This document shows positions 1-5,688 of a stretch of 16,754 bases of DNA, piece after piece (position 1 is the stretch's first letter; each line of letters starts with the position of its first letter). A program made the translations under genes and the position numbers. The stretch is from JAJDGF01 sp031549325 (lineage in GTDB: Bacteria; Bacillota; Clostridia; Christensenellales; Aristaeellaceae): positions 1 to 16,754 of the forward strand of contig JAVBQA010000040.1 of the NCBI GenBank assembly GCA_031549325.1, in the 5' to 3' direction. The notes under the pieces are model-generated. The model saw only the letters and a list, made by a program, of their open reading frames with translations. It was not told the origin of the DNA and did not search any database.

Positions 1-162
1 GTCGTAGGCCATGTCGCTCTCACGAATGAGCCCCAGCGCCTCACCCTCGGCGCTGCCGTTTGAGAAGTCCGCGAACAGCCGCGCCGGCCTCACCTCCGCC
101 AGCGCCCCACTCACCCCCAACGCCACAAGAACCGCCAACAACATCGCCAATGACTTTCTCAT
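1..162 (-). CDS. Secreted protein of unknown function, N-terminal part (runs off left edge)
   Basis: The reading frame starts at an ATG at 162-160 and stays open for 54 codons to the window edge, so only the N-terminus is visible. A ribosome site AAGGGTGG lies just upstream. Residues 1-22 form a classical signal peptide: a basic MRKS start, a hydrophobic core rich in L, A and V, then a G-A-L-A cleavage site before E23. There is no lipobox cysteine, so cleavage by signal peptidase I and export past the membrane are expected. The mature part seen (about 32 residues, with ARLFADFSNGSAEGEALGL) shows no domain I recognise. It lies downstream of, and in the same direction as, the holin at 515-781, but a MITE and an inverted repeat separate them. 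Function is unknown; the start and signal peptide are fairly secure. Confidence 0.65.
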   Translation of the reverse strand, partial: MRKSLAMLLAVLVALGVSGALAEVRPARLFADFSNGSAEGEALGLIRESDMAYD

Positions 163-218
163 GTCCAAGCCACCCTTCTGTTAAGATGCTATGAACATTG
201 GACGACTCTGGAAACTCG

Positions 219-244
219 GTGGTTGCATGTTCTCCCGCAACCAC
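219..244. other. Perfect inverted repeat in the leader of the secreted-protein gene
   Basis: GTGGTTGC (219-226) and GCAACCAC (237-244) are perfect 8-bp arms around a 10-nt loop. The repeat lies about 57 bp upstream of the secreted protein's start codon, so it could be a hairpin in its 5' untranslated region or an operator. No T-run follows in either direction, so it is not an obvious terminator. A weak promoter (TTTCCA, 17 nt, TAGCAT on the minus strand) may lie between it and the gene. Confidence 0.4.
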
Positions 245-301
245 GAATGCACGTCCCCAAAACCCAAAAAAGACCCCACGCAATGGTGAGGCCGTCCATG
301 T

Positions 302-467
302 CTAGGTAAGCGCTGATGAAAGGGACCGCCGGGATTGAGGTGGATTTTTCGTTCCGGCAAGAAGCCGGAGCGCAGGAATAGCAGAGCTATTTCAAGCGGA
401 GCGCGCCGCCGCCGGAGTGGAAAAGGCTCCTCAAGACCGGTGCCCGATTTGATCAGCGCTTACCTAG
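302..467. mobile_element. MITE-like element, copy 1 (158 bp, with 4-bp flanking duplication CTAG)
   Basis: The element spans 306-463. Its ends are perfect 12-bp inverted repeats, GTAAGCGCTGAT (306-317) and ATCAGCGCTTAC (452-463), flanked by CTAG at 302-305 and 464-467. A second copy of exactly the same length lies at 6954-7111 with about 11 mismatches (roughly 93% identity by eye). Inside are small perfect hairpins, such as TCCGGC-AAGAA-GCCGGA and AATAGC-AGA-GCTATT. It has no transposase, so it would be moved in trans. The YTAG-type duplication is like that of IS5-group elements, whereas the GTAAGC terminus resembles IS66-type ends, so the parent family is unsettled. A TTG-started reading frame crosses it, but this reflects sequence identity between copies, not a gene. 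Confidence 0.8.
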
Positions 468-472
468 GGCGC

Positions 473-510
473 GTTTCAAAACGCAAATTCAGTTCACGGA
501 GTTTTGAAAC
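473..510. repeat. Perfect 10-bp inverted repeat beside the holin stop codon
   Basis: GTTTCAAAAC (473-482) and GTTTTGAAAC (501-510) are perfect arms separated by 18 nt. The repeat ends 4 bp beyond the holin stop codon and starts 5 bp after the flank of MITE copy 1. In the holin direction no T-run follows, so it is at best a weak terminator. It could instead be a recombination scar or an mRNA 3'-end stabiliser. Confidence 0.45.
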
Positions 511-514
511 ATCC

Positions 515-781
515 TTAGCTTTTTCCTTTGGTCTGCTTGTAGAGCTGGTTGCCATACACCGCCGCGCCGGCTGCCAGCGTGCCCTGGATCACGGCGTCTG
601 CTGTGAAGCCCAGCATCTGCACGCTCAGCACCACCCCGGCCCCTGTCAGTACCCACGGAATGCACCAGTCGGGACATTGGGGCGTTGCCTTCAGTATGCC
701 ACCGACGATCAGCAGCACTGGAATCAGCACCAGTGCCTTGTCCACGATGTGCGCCATGAATTCAAAGGTGAATTCCTCCAT
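515..781 (-). CDS. Phage holin, Hol44-like (Phage_holin_5_2 type)
   Basis: This encodes an 88-residue membrane protein. A holin inserts in the cytoplasmic membrane and opens a lesion that releases an endolysin or other cargo. Three hydrophobic segments are visible: about residues 16-33 (ALVLIPVLLIVGGIL), 41-57 (IPWVLTGAGVVLSVQML) and 63-80 (AVIQGTLAAGAAVYGNQL). A charged tail, KQTKGKS, follows. The PDW-IPW pattern between segments 1 and 2 and the GAAVYGNQL end are typical of the Hol44 family found in prophages of Firmicutes. The ATG at 781-779 has a strong ribosome site, AAGGAGG, at 792-798 with 10-nt spacing. No endolysin is visible next to it, so this is either a prophage remnant or a holin recruited for another export role. 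The family assignment rests on pattern recognition. Confidence 0.8.
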   Translation of the reverse strand: MEEFTFEFMAHIVDKALVLIPVLLIVGGILKATPQCPDWCIPWVLTGAGVVLSVQMLGFTADAVIQGTLAAGAAVYGNQLYKQTKGKS

Positions 782-951
782 TGATTTCCAACCTCCTTCG
801 GCTCGTCTATCGCGCGCCGTGCGCTTTTCAAGTCGCGTTGAAGCGCGTTGGTGCGCTCGATGATGTTGTCATGCTTTGCTCGTTCCTGTTCGCCTTCGTT
901 TCTGTATCCATTTTTGATCAAAGGAGGCGCGCACGCCGCTAGCAGGCGCGC

Positions 952-996
952 GCGTCTCCTGGAATTGAAAGAGACGCCGCACAAAGCGACGCCTCT
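952..996 (-). other. Overlapping, mutually exclusive hairpins in the holin leader
   Basis: On the minus strand, 996-986 pairs with 980-970 (11 bp with two G-U pairs, 5-nt loop). The same 980-970 arm contains GCGTCTC, which can instead pair perfectly over 7 bp with GAGACGC: the plus-strand arms are GCGTCTC at 952-958 and GAGACGC at 971-977. The shared middle arm means only one helix can form at a time, as in an attenuator. The first hairpin is followed by CTTTCAATT, a poor T-run, so it could be a weak terminator. Confidence 0.4.
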
Positions 997-1070
997 CCTT
1001 TGTTTGGGCACGGTATAAAGACGAACGCCTTCGCGGTCGCCCCGCATGCGGCCTGGCCACCCCGATTGGG

Positions 1071-1100
1071 TCACAAAAAGCGCATGTGATCCATGCGCTT
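1071..1100 (-). terminator. Rho-independent terminator (minus strand) shortly after a promoter
   Basis: The arms AAGCGCATG (1078-1086) and CATGCGCTT (1092-1100) are perfect over 9 bp around a 5-nt loop. In the minus direction the stem runs into TTTTT then GTGACC, a canonical layout. It lies only about 40-65 nt after the predicted start site at about 1138, so it would yield a short transcript unless read through to the holin. Confidence 0.65.
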
Positions 1101-1144
1101 CAGGCTGATTGCATTGTCTGTTCGCGTGCCATTCCGCCGAGTTT

Positions 1145-1174
1145 AGATTAGCACACAAGGGCTGCGCGCGTCAA
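1145..1174 (-). promoter_or_regulatory. SigA-type promoter on the minus strand (holin direction)
   Basis: Read on the minus strand: TTGACG (1174-1169), 18-nt spacer, TAATCT (1150-1145), with a TGC extended -10 immediately before it. Transcription would start near 1138 and run through the 1071-1100 terminator towards the holin. It is divergent from the promoter at 1350-1379. Confidence 0.55.
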
Positions 1175-1349
1175 TGACCAATGTCGCGTTGCTTTCATCC
1201 CATGGTCGTGGCGGAATGGGCAACCCTGCGCGCGCGCTCGGTGTCATTTAGAAACATTTGTTCCGTGTTCAACTCCGGATCCGATCCATTCCCCTCGCAA
1301 ACAAGCCGTGTCAAGTTCGGCTCATTTGGTTTCAGCGCCCAAAACCCCC

Positions 1350-1379
1350 TTGACATTCGCCGGATACCTATGGTATCAT
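1350..1379 (+). promoter_or_regulatory. Strong SigA promoter with extended -10 for the sigma-like gene
   Basis: TTGACA (1350-1355, perfect) is followed after 18 nt by TATCAT (1374-1379, 5/6). A TGG extended -10 is at 1371-1373. The start site should fall near 1386-1388, directly on the LexA-like operator. Confidence 0.75.
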
Positions 1380-1387
1380 CCGTTTAT

Positions 1388-1401
1388 CGAACATATGTTC
1401 T
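1388..1401 (+). promoter_or_regulatory. LexA (SOS) operator
   Basis: CGAACATATGTTCT contains the perfect 12-bp palindrome GAACATATGTTC (1389-1400). It matches the Bacillus/Clostridium LexA box CGAACRNRYGTTYC at all but the last base. It covers the predicted transcription start, so LexA binding would block the promoter and DNA damage would release it. A degenerate second copy, AAACATTTGTTC (1252-1263), lies upstream. Confidence 0.75.
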
Positions 1402-1507
1402 ATATCCAGTCCGTCCGGCGTTTGTTCTGTCGTCGTCATGTGTCGGCCACGCATTTGTTTCTTGCGGTAGAACCAGCAAAAACCTACAAACCAAGGAGAG
1501 TGAAACC

Positions 1508-2032
1508 ATGATTCGCGACATGAAATCGCTGCTGTTGAGCCACAAGGTGCTGTTGTCCCGGCAGGCCGCCATCCAGGCGAGGCTCGTGGTTATCGAGTCC
1601 TCAAACAAGCGCCAGCTGGAGCAGAAGATTTCCGAAATGTCCCTGGGCCGAGGGCCAATGGACGGTCTGCCCAAGCCCGAAAACCGCGGCAGCATCACCG
1701 AGTATGTGGCGCTGCACTATCAGGAGGAATTCAACCAGACCACCCGCGCCGAGGTTGCCCAGCTTCGCGCCGAGCTGGACTCGGTGGAGTACAACCTGAG
1801 CATCTACCGGGCGGGCATGGCATCCATGAACGAGCTGGAGCAGGCGTTCATCCGGCTGCATTACGACGAGCAGCTTTCCTACGTGAAGCTGGCCACGCGC
1901 ATGATCCTGCCGGGCGACCCCAACACCCAGCTCTCGGTGTCCACGCTCAAGCGCATGAACCACGCGGTTCTCGAGAAGCTCAGCATGGCGCTGGGCCCGC
2001 AAATCCCTTGCGCGAGAATCTGTGGCTTCTAG
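1508..2032 (+). CDS. Sigma-70 region-4-like / phage ArpU-RinA-type transcription regulator
   Basis: This encodes a 174-residue protein. The ATG at 1508 is chosen because AAGGAG (1493-1498) sits 9 nt upstream; the open frame further upstream contains the promoter and is not coding. The N-terminal half (about residues 10-45 and 75-100) is rich in charged, leucine-spaced helices, likely a coiled coil. The C-terminal part (about 105-165) has the layout of a sigma region-4 helix-turn-helix: an L-E-x-x-FIRLHYDEQLSY segment, a KLA helix, then a recognition helix LSVSTLKRMNHAVLEKL. Proteins of this kind control late genes in phages of Firmicutes. Its promoter carries a LexA box, so it should be induced by DNA damage. 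It diverges from the holin gene. The exact family is uncertain; a DNA-binding regulator is likely. Confidence 0.7.
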   Translation: MIRDMKSLLLSHKVLLSRQAAIQARLVVIESSNKRQLEQKISEMSLGRGPMDGLPKPENRGSITEYVALHYQEEFNQTTRAEVAQLRAELDSVEYNLSIYRAGMASMNELEQAFIRLHYDEQLSYVKLATRMILPGDPNTQLSVSTLKRMNHAVLEKLSMALGPQIPCARICGF

Positions 2033-2054
2033 AAATCATCAAGCCAAACGCAAC

Positions 2055-2080
2055 GCCCCGGGATCCAGCGATCCCGGGGC
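2055..2080. terminator. Strong hairpin between convergent genes (likely shared terminator)
   Basis: GCCCCGGGATC (2055-2065) and GATCCCGGGGC (2070-2080) form a perfect 11-bp stem with a CAGC loop. It separates the ends of the sigma-like gene (plus, 2032) and livF (minus, 2098). On the minus side it is followed by GTTGCGTTTGG, a weak T-run; on the plus side there is none. It most likely ends the liv transcript. Confidence 0.6.
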
Positions 2081-2097
2081 GGTACGCATGCAACGAA

Positions 2098-2817
2098 CTA
2101 AGCGATGCCCAGATAGGTCTTTTTGATGATGTCGTCCTTGGCCAGCTCATCGGCCGGACCGCTCTTGACGATGCGCCCCAGTTCCTGCACATAGGCGCGG
2201 TCGGCGATCTTCAGCGCGGCGTTGGCATTCTGCTCGACCAGCAGAATGGTAACCCCGTCCTTGTTGATGCGCTGGATGATGGTGAAGATGTCCTGAACCA
2301 CCAGCGGCGCCAGCCCCATGGACGGCTCGTCCAGCATCAGCAGCTTAGGCCGGCCCATCAGCGCGCGCGCCACGGCCACCATCTGCTGCTCACCCCCGGA
2401 CAGCGTGCCCGCGTTTTGCCTTTCGCGCTCCTTGAGGCGCGGAAACAGGTCAAAGCAATACTCCATGTTCTTCTGGACACTCTGCGCGTCCTTATCCAGG
2501 TATGCGCCCATCAGCAGGTTCTCGCGCACGGTCAGCAGCGGGAACACCAAACGGCCTTCCAGCACCTGCAGCAGCTTGATCGATGCGATCTTGTTGGGGG
2601 CCATGTTGTCGATGCGATGGCCCATGAAATCGATCGTGCCGCCGCTGTTCTTGCCGAGCAGCCCCGAGATCGTGCGCAGCAGCGTGGTCTTGCCCGCGCC
2701 GTTTGACCCAATCAGGCTCACGATCTCCCCCGGAAACACATCAAAAGACACGCCGTTCAGCGCATGGATCTTGCCGTAGTGATAATGCAGGTCTCGAACG
2801 GATAGGATCGGATCCAT
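2098..2817 (-). CDS. livF: Branched-chain amino acid-type ABC transporter ATP-binding protein LivF
   Basis: This 239-residue ATPase is one of the two nucleotide-binding subunits of a HAAT (Liv) importer and sits on the cytoplasmic face. Visible motifs are Walker A GSNGAGKT (37-44), Q-loop near Q84, signature LSGGEQQ (139-145), Walker B LLMLDE (159-164) and the LivF-type switch LVEQN, with glutamine in place of the usual histidine. Length is standard. The ATG at 2817-2815 is preferred over a GTG 15 nt upstream because it has GGAGGTGA before it, made by the last codons of livG; the livG stop and this start are 1 nt apart, implying translational coupling. It is the last gene of livKHMGF, followed by a hairpin at 2055-2080. 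Confidence 0.93.
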   Translation of the reverse strand: MDPILSVRDLHYHYGKIHALNGVSFDVFPGEIVSLIGSNGAGKTTLLRTISGLLGKNSGGTIDFMGHRIDNMAPNKIASIKLLQVLEGRLVFPLLTVRENLLMGAYLDKDAQSVQKNMEYCFDLFPRLKERERQNAGTLSGGEQQMVAVARALMGRPKLLMLDEPSMGLAPLVVQDIFTIIQRINKDGVTILLVEQNANAALKIADRAYVQELGRIVKSGPADELAKDDIIKKTYLGIA

Positions 2818-2818
2818 G

Positions 2819-3580
2819 TCACTCACCTCCACCCAGATACGCCTCGATCACGCCCGGGTCCTTTTGTACTTCCTCGGGCGTGCCAAACGCGATGCGCTTG
2901 CCATAGTTCAGCACGCAGATGCGGTCCGTGATGCCCATGACGAACTTCATGTCGTGCTCCACCAGCAGCACCGTGACGCCCTTCTCCCGGATGGCCAGCA
3001 CCAGGTCGCGCAGCTGATCCTTCTCGGTCGGGTTCATGCCGGCGGCCGGCTCGTCCAGCAGGATCAGCTTGGGATCGCTGGCCAGCGCGCGCCCGATCTC
3101 AAGCAGCCGCTGCTCGCCGTAGGACAGCGACGCGGCGATGGATTCCTCGCGGTGGCTGATGCCGACGAATTTCATGATCTGCCGCGCCCTTTCGCGGGCG
3201 GCGCTCTCCTCGCGGCGGTGCTTGGGCGTGTGCAGCAGCGAGTCCAGCATGTTGCTCTGGAGGCGCGTGTGCTCCCCCACCAAAATATTGTCCAGTGCAG
3301 GGATATCCTTGAACAGATTGATGTTCTGGTAGGTGCGGGCGATCCCCAGCTGGTTGATCTCGTACATGTATTTGCCGTCGATGCGCTGGCCCTCGAGGCA
3401 GATCTCCCCGGTGGTGGGCCTGAACGTGCCGCTCACCATGTTGAACACGGTGGTCTTTCCCGCGCCGTTGGGGCCGATCAGCCCGAAGATCTGTCCCTTC
3501 TCAATCTGAAAGTCCAGCTCAGAGACGGCCTTCAGTCCTGAGAAGTCGATGCCCAGCTTTTTGACCTCAAGAATTGGCAT
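2819..3580 (-). CDS. livG: Branched-chain amino acid-type ABC transporter ATP-binding protein LivG
   Basis: This 253-residue protein is the second ATPase of the Liv importer. Motifs: Walker A GPNGAGKT (36-43), signature LSYGEQ (152-157), Walker B LILLDE (172-177), D-loop AAGMNP and H-loop histidine in LLVEHD (about 209). The segment after Walker A with QLGIARTYQNINLF is typical of LivG. The end YLGGGE is a variation of the usual C-terminal VIEAYLG. The ATG at 3580 has GGAGG upstream. The gene overlaps the end of livM by 14 bp, as in many compact liv operons. Confidence 0.93.
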   Translation of the reverse strand: MPILEVKKLGIDFSGLKAVSELDFQIEKGQIFGLIGPNGAGKTTVFNMVSGTFRPTTGEICLEGQRIDGKYMYEINQLGIARTYQNINLFKDIPALDNILVGEHTRLQSNMLDSLLHTPKHRREESAARERARQIMKFVGISHREESIAASLSYGEQRLLEIGRALASDPKLILLDEPAAGMNPTEKDQLRDLVLAIREKGVTVLLVEHDMKFVMGITDRICVLNYGKRIAFGTPEEVQKDPGVIEAYLGGGE

Positions 3581-4607
3581 TCTGCGCGCCTCCTCTCCGA
3601 CTGAGCAGGTTTTGCAGGCTGTGCCCGATGCCGGTGACGCCGCTGGGCTGGAACAGGATCACGATCAACAGGAACACGCCATAGATCAGCATGCGATAGC
3701 TGGACAGCGCCTGGAAGCCCTCCTGAATAAACGTGATGATCAGCGCGCCCAGGATCGGCCCCAGCATGTTTCCGCTGCCGCCGAACAGCAGCATGGTGAT
3801 GAAGATGACCGAGGTGTTTTGCACAAACGTATCGGGGCTGATGAAGCCCACCATGTGCGCGTACAGCGCGCCCGCGATGCCCACGTAGAACGCCGAGATC
3901 GCGAACGAAACGGTCTTGGTGCGCTTGATGTTTACGCCGCAGCCATTGGCTGCCATCTGGTTCTCGCGGATGGCGATCATGGAGCGGCCAAGCCTCGAAT
4001 GGATCAGGTTCTGCTTCAGGATCAGCAGCAGCGTCAGGAAGGCGAGCACCAGGAACACATACATGTATTTGCTCTTGATGGCCGCGAAGCTGAGCCCAAA
4101 CAGCGTGACCGGCGGCACCGACGTGATGCCGATGTAGCCGTTGGTGAGCCCCGCGAAGTTGGCCACAAACAGCAGCATGATCTGGTTGAACGCGATCGTC
4201 AGCAGCGACAGGAAGTGGAACACCAGCTTCGAAGCCGGCATGGCCAACAGCGCGCCGATGCCCGCGGCGATCAGCGCCGCGATAAAGATCGTGACCATCG
4301 GGGGAAGCGGCGTCAACCCCAGCTTGGCGATGCCCCACTCCCTGTGGGACAGCAGCACCGATCCGTAAGCGCCGATGCAGAAGAAACCGGCGTGGCCAAA
4401 CGAGATCTGGCCGGTGTAGCCAAACAGGATATCCAGCCCAGTGGTGGCGATGCCGTAGATGCCGATGTAGCACAGCAGCACGTACAGGTACTTGTTCTGC
4501 CGAAACACAATGTTGTTGTTGGACATGATCAAAAACGTGGCGATCAGACCCACCACCAGGGCGGCGCACAGCCTGCGGTTGCGCGGGTTGTCGAGCAGCG
4601 TTTTCAC
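3567..4607 (-). CDS. livM: Branched-chain amino acid-type ABC transporter permease LivM
   Basis: This 346-residue integral membrane permease pairs with LivH to form the channel. About eight to ten hydrophobic segments can be seen. The family hallmark GYTGQISFGHAGFFCIGAY is present near the N-terminus, and RLGRSMIAIRENQMAANGCGVN marks the cytoplasmic loop that contacts the ATPase. The GTG at 4607-4605 is chosen because AAAGGAGG (4618-4625) lies 10 nt upstream; a TTG 24 nt further up would lie before that site. It starts 21 bp after the livH stop and overlaps livG at its end. Confidence 0.9.
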   Translation of the reverse strand: MKTLLDNPRNRRLCAALVVGLIATFLIMSNNNIVFRQNKYLYVLLCYIGIYGIATTGLDILFGYTGQISFGHAGFFCIGAYGSVLLSHREWGIAKLGLTPLPPMVTIFIAALIAAGIGALLAMPASKLVFHFLSLLTIAFNQIMLLFVANFAGLTNGYIGITSVPPVTLFGLSFAAIKSKYMYVFLVLAFLTLLLILKQNLIHSRLGRSMIAIRENQMAANGCGVNIKRTKTVSFAISAFYVGIAGALYAHMVGFISPDTFVQNTSVIFITMLLFGGSGNMLGPILGALIITFIQEGFQALSSYRMLIYGVFLLIVILFQPSGVTGIGHSLQNLLSRRGGAQNANS

Positions 4608-4627
4608 GGTTGCACTTCCTCCTTTCG

Positions 4628-5509
4628 TCAAATGCTGTAGACCTTGGCGTTGAAGATGCCGGTGGGCTTAAAGATCATGAACAGGATCATGACGCCATAG
4701 ACGATAAACTCCTTATATACGGAGGAGACATACGCGGCAACAAAGGTCTCCAAAATGCCGATGAACAGCGCGCCCACGATGGCGCCGTAGATGTGACCAT
4801 AGCCGCCGATGACCGCGCCCGCGAAACTCTTGGCCGCCAGGTTGTTGCCCAGTTGGTAGGACACGTACATCGTCGGGGCGACCAACACGCCGCCCAGGCA
4901 GGCCAGCGCGGCCGCGATGCCATAGGTGACGCCGATGGTCATGTTGACATTGATGCCCATGCAGCTGGCGGCGGTCTTGTTCTGGGCCGCGGCGCGCATG
5001 GCGGTGCCAAACTTGGTCTTGTTCAGGAAAAAATGCAGCACGAGCATGGCGCACAGCGCCACCACGATGCAGGTGATCTGCTCCTTGGTGACGGTTGCCG
5101 TGCCGAGGCTGATGGTGTTGTTCTGGCCGTAAAGCGGTGGGAAGTAGTTCATGCGGCTGCCCCAGATCAGCATCGCCGCGTTCTCGACGATGATGGACAG
5201 CGCAATGGTGGTCAGCACCACATAGACGTTTTTGGCTTGCTTTTTTACCAGGCGGCGAATCGCAAACCGCTCCATGGCCCAGCCGATGAAAAACATCACG
5301 ATCAACGCGCCCAGCAGGCAAATCAGAAAGGGCAATTTCCAAATCGCGTACATCTGCCAGGCCACGTAAGCGCCGAACATCAGCAGGTTGGCCTGGGTGA
5401 AGTTCATGTAGCCGGACGCCTGGTAGATCAGGCTGTAGCCCAGCGAGAGCATTCCATATGTGCATCCCAGCACCAGTCCGCCGACCAGCACCGATATAAC
5501 CATCTGCAT
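4628..5509 (-). CDS. livH: Branched-chain amino acid-type ABC transporter permease LivH
   Basis: This 293-residue polytopic membrane protein is the partner permease of LivM. The N-terminus reads VGGLVLGCTYGMLSLGYSLIY followed by GYMNFTQANLLMFGAY, the LivH hallmark. The loop TKFGTAMRAAAQNKTAASCMGIN is the EAA-like contact for the ATPase, and GAVIGGYGHIYGAIVGA lies towards the C-terminus. The ATG at 5509 has GAGGG 6 nt upstream; the open frame upstream of it holds the palindrome at 5648-5679 and is not coding. It is separated from livK by about 180 nt, the largest gap in the operon, which suggests unequal expression of the binding protein and membrane parts. Confidence 0.92.
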   Translation of the reverse strand: MQMVISVLVGGLVLGCTYGMLSLGYSLIYQASGYMNFTQANLLMFGAYVAWQMYAIWKLPFLICLLGALIVMFFIGWAMERFAIRRLVKKQAKNVYVVLTTIALSIIVENAAMLIWGSRMNYFPPLYGQNNTISLGTATVTKEQITCIVVALCAMLVLHFFLNKTKFGTAMRAAAQNKTAASCMGINVNMTIGVTYGIAAALACLGGVLVAPTMYVSYQLGNNLAAKSFAGAVIGGYGHIYGAIVGALFIGILETFVAAYVSSVYKEFIVYGVMILFMIFKPTGIFNAKVYSI

Positions 5510-5647
5510 AGGTTTCCCTCTTTTCAACAAACGTGTATAGCGCCATGCCAATCGTCGCGGACCCAGGAAACGAGACGGGCCGAGTGCTCCAGCCCGCCCC
5601 CTCGTGGGAATCGGCAGGTCAGAGAGCCCGGCCACGACCGTGGTGCA

Positions 5648-5679
5648 GCGGATCACCGGGGGATCCCCCGGTGATCCGC
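5648..5679. other. Perfect 32-bp palindrome between livK and livH
   Basis: Each arm is 16 bp with no mismatch (left arm GCGGATCACCGGGGGA), centred on GATC at 5662-5665. It begins 9 bp past the livK stop codon. As RNA it would form a very stable hairpin, but no T-run follows. It is better explained as a 3'-end stabiliser or processing site that lets livK mRNA outlast the downstream permease message than as a full terminator. Confidence 0.65.
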
Positions 5680-5688
5680 GCCAAAACA

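Larger units (their letters stand above)
782..1144 (-). other. Long structured leader between the minus-strand promoter and the holin; no secure gene
   Basis: No convincing gene is seen in these 360 bp. Transcription from the promoter at 1145-1174 would meet a terminator-like hairpin (1078-1100), then a group of overlapping hairpins (952-996), before the holin ribosome site. A frame reading from a TTG near 920 towards the holin encodes a charged, coiled-coil-like stretch (QERAKHDNIIERTNALQRDL). This could be a decayed XhlA-like phage protein, but it has no ribosome site and overlaps the holin out of frame. A REP-like GC hairpin is also present near 1021-1045. Confidence 0.4.

Noticed and set aside
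335..784. Plus-strand frame starting in MITE copy 1 (and its twin at 6983-7213) with a shared arginine-rich peptide
   Set aside because: The shared peptide follows from 93% DNA identity of the repeat; the start is TTG with no ribosome site, and the rest is antisense to the holin.
724..1158. Minus-strand 144-codon frame overlapping the holin start
   Set aside because: It begins within the promoter region, crosses a terminator and a hairpin cluster, and overlaps the well-supported holin start; only a short coiled-coil-like piece looks protein-like.
1181..1507. N-terminal extension of the sigma-like gene to position 1181
   Set aside because: This stretch contains the promoter and LexA box, and the ATG at 1508 has a well-placed AAGGAG.
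3549..4640. Long plus-strand open frame (363 codons) antisense to livM, and similar ones at 2008-2706, 2816-3541, 4610-5674, 6040-6909, 7257-8117, 8110-9150 and 11662-12669
   Set aside because: They are antisense shadows of GC-rich genes with H/Q/R/D-rich compositions, no ribosome sites and no recognisable domains.
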